NCBI GenBank assembly: GCA_039889035.1
Contig: JBDQQY010000019.1
Coordinates: forward strand, 121,902 to 185,901
Length of the DNA: 64,000 nt
Source: Plantactinospora sp039889035
GTDB lineage: Bacteria; Actinomycetota; Actinomycetes; Mycobacteriales; Micromonosporaceae
Direction of reading: 5' to 3'
The notes under the pieces are model-generated. The model searched no databases. It was not told the origin of the DNA and saw only the letters and a program-made list of their open reading frames with translations. Shown here one piece after another: positions 62,791 to 64,000 of this stretch; within the stretch, counting starts at the first letter, position 1, and the number at the start of each line of letters is the position of its first letter. Position numbers and translations under genes: made by a program.

Positions 62791-64000
62791 TCACGACGGG
62801 GTCGGTGTGGGCGTCAGCCCGCCGAGCGGATCGTCGGTGAAGAGCGGATCGGGGTCCACTCCGGTCAGCGACGGGTCGGTGCTCGGCTGCGGACCGACCC
62901 GCTCGTCCGCGATCGCGTTGCGGACCTTGATCGATACGAGCGCACCCTCGCAGTTCACGCCCTCCGGCCCGGTCGCGGCGGGCGACGGGGCCGCGCCAGG
63001 GGCGGTCAGCGCCGGGTCGGGGCAGGCCGGCTGCCGTACCCACATGTCGAGGGTCAACTCGTCCCGCCGCCAGCAGGTGTAGTGCCCGTTGACCGGCTGT
63101 TCCGGGCAGAGCGCCACCTTCCACGGCCGCCACCCCTCGCGGGTCAGGGCGGCCTGGTAGACCTGCGCCGTCTCCTCCCACTTCCGGTCCGACTCGACGG
63201 TCCGCTCCCGGAAACGGCACTCGATGAAACACCACCGGCTGCCGCTCACCCCGTCGACCGTGTCGGTGGCGGCCCAGGCGGGCACCGCCAGCGCGTCGAG
63301 GGAGTTGAACACCGGATCCCGGGTCGCGGCCCGGACACCGAAGTACGTCGGCAGCGCACCGAGCACCAGCAGGCTGGCCAGCAGCAGGGCGATCGTCTTC
63401 AGCCGCCGCTGTTCGCGGAGCTGGCGGCGTAGCTCCGCCCGGGCACCCCGGGCCGGTTCCGCCGCCGGCTGCGCCGGATCGGACCGGTCCGGTCCACCGT
63501 CGGGGTGCAGGCCGGCGGCCGGCGGCATGTCGGCGGAACGCATCGCCGTGTCCGGCCGGGGCGGGCCGTCGGGGCGGGCGGCGCCGTCCGGACGTACCGG
63601 CGGGCGGGTCGGGGCGTCGGGCCGGACCGGCGGGTCGGGCCGGACCGCCTCGTCCCGGAGCGGACCGTCCGGCCGCGCCGGAGCCGGACGGGGCGTGGCC
63701 ACCCGGCCAGCCTCGGCCGGCGTGGGGCGGGCGGGCGTACCGGCGCCCGGATCCCGGGTCGGCCCGGCCGGCGGCGCGGAACCGGGTCCGGGGTGGACCG
63801 GCACGGCCGGCCCCCTGGCCGAGGCCCGAACGGGGCCGCCGGGCACCGCGGCCGGAACGGAGCGCCCCGGTACCCCGCCGTCGAAGGCGGCACCGCCCGG
63901 TCGACCGGCCGCACCGCCGTCGACGGGCGCACCGGCACGACCGGCGGGCGGGCGGCCGGCGGACCCGTCGCCGCGACCCGGTCCCGGTGCCGGCGGGCCG
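62791..64000 (-). CDS. proline-rich single-span membrane protein, 5' end outside window
   Basis: The frame is open to the window edge, so the start is not seen; a GTG at 63846 would give 351 residues. The N-terminal part is Pro/Arg/Gly/Ala-rich and disordered. A basic coiled stretch (RAELRRQLREQRRLK) precedes a membrane span (TIALLLASLLVLGALPTYFGV). The outer domain has four cysteines (RWCFIECRF, KVALCPEQ, TCWRRDE) and Trp-rich segments. The end is Thr/Pro-rich. I recognise no family. Confidence 0.75.
   Translation of the reverse strand, partial: GPPAPGPGRGDGSAGRPPAGRAGAPVDGGAAGRPGGAAFDGGVPGRSVPAAVPGGPVRASARGPAVPVHPGPGSAPPAGPTRDPGAGTPARPTPAEAGRVATPRPAPARPDGPLRDEAVRPDPPVRPDAPTRPPVRPDGAARPDGPPRPDTAMRSADMPPAAGLHPDGGPDRSDPAQPAAEPARGARAELRRQLREQRRLKTIALLLASLLVLGALPTYFGVRAATRDPVFNSLDALAVPAWAATDTVDGVSGSRWCFIECRFRERTVESDRKWEETAQVYQAALTREGWRPWKVALCPEQPVNGHYTCWRRDELTLDMWVRQPACPDPALTAPGAAPSPAATGPEGVNCEGALVSIKVRNAIADERVGPQPSTDPSLTGVDPDPLFTDDPLGGLTPTPTPS

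Overview
The window is very GC-rich chromosomal DNA from a filamentous actinomycete, most likely family Micromonosporaceae. The evidence is the gene content and order: bldD next to pyrR, the actinobacterial integration host factor next to gmk, DUF6167 and DUF948 proteins beside alaS, an alaS-ruvX-mltG-aroE cluster, SigE-family sigma factor, a DUF397/XRE pair, many GTG starts and many 1-4 nt gene overlaps. Genus cannot be fixed from this sequence alone. No rRNA, tRNA, CRISPR array or transposase was seen.

Left part (1-10.2 kb), mostly accessory: a methyltransferase with a possible coupled 35-codon ORF, a VOC protein and a TipA-like MerR regulator with a textbook autoregulatory promoter; a PucR-type regulator; then hisE-hisG, a sigma factor/GerMN membrane protein pair, and a polar amino-acid ABC transporter.

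Core metabolic block (10.2-43 kb), nearly all on the minus strand: ribD-ribE-ribBA-ribH under an FMN riboswitch; a response regulator with a GGDEF-like domain, rpe and an orphan xanthine dehydrogenase-type large subunit; def-fmt-rsmB; a P-loop kinase/ParB-like fusion; priA; metK; coaBC-rpoZ; a short gmk; mihF; pyrF; and a pyrimidine operon pyrR-pyrB-pyrC-carA-carB-pyrD with bioA behind it. A PyrR-binding hairpin precedes pyrR. bldD runs divergently, followed by convergent nusB-efp-aroQ-aroB.

Right part (43-64 kb): the shikimate cluster, which is usually compact in actinobacteria, is split here. Between aroB and aroK lie a WYL regulator, an alpha/beta hydrolase, a secreted carboxylesterase, a 5'-truncated MocR-like fragment and a small secreted protein. 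Between aroC and aroE lie a MarR/MFS pair, a DUF397/XRE pair facing two small Cys-rich ORFs, and a Tat-exported GH95 glycosidase. The aroK-aroC junction carries a perfect 60-bp tandem repeat. The window ends with mltG, ruvX, alaS, DUF6167, DUF948 and a proline-rich membrane protein that runs off the edge.

The pathways that come together are riboflavin synthesis, pyrimidine synthesis, the shikimate pathway, histidine synthesis, and translation and replication housekeeping. BldD carries its c-di-GMP binding motif. The most unusual items are the kinase-ParB-like fusion, the lid-less guanylate kinase, the split aro cluster and several large inverted-repeat structures.
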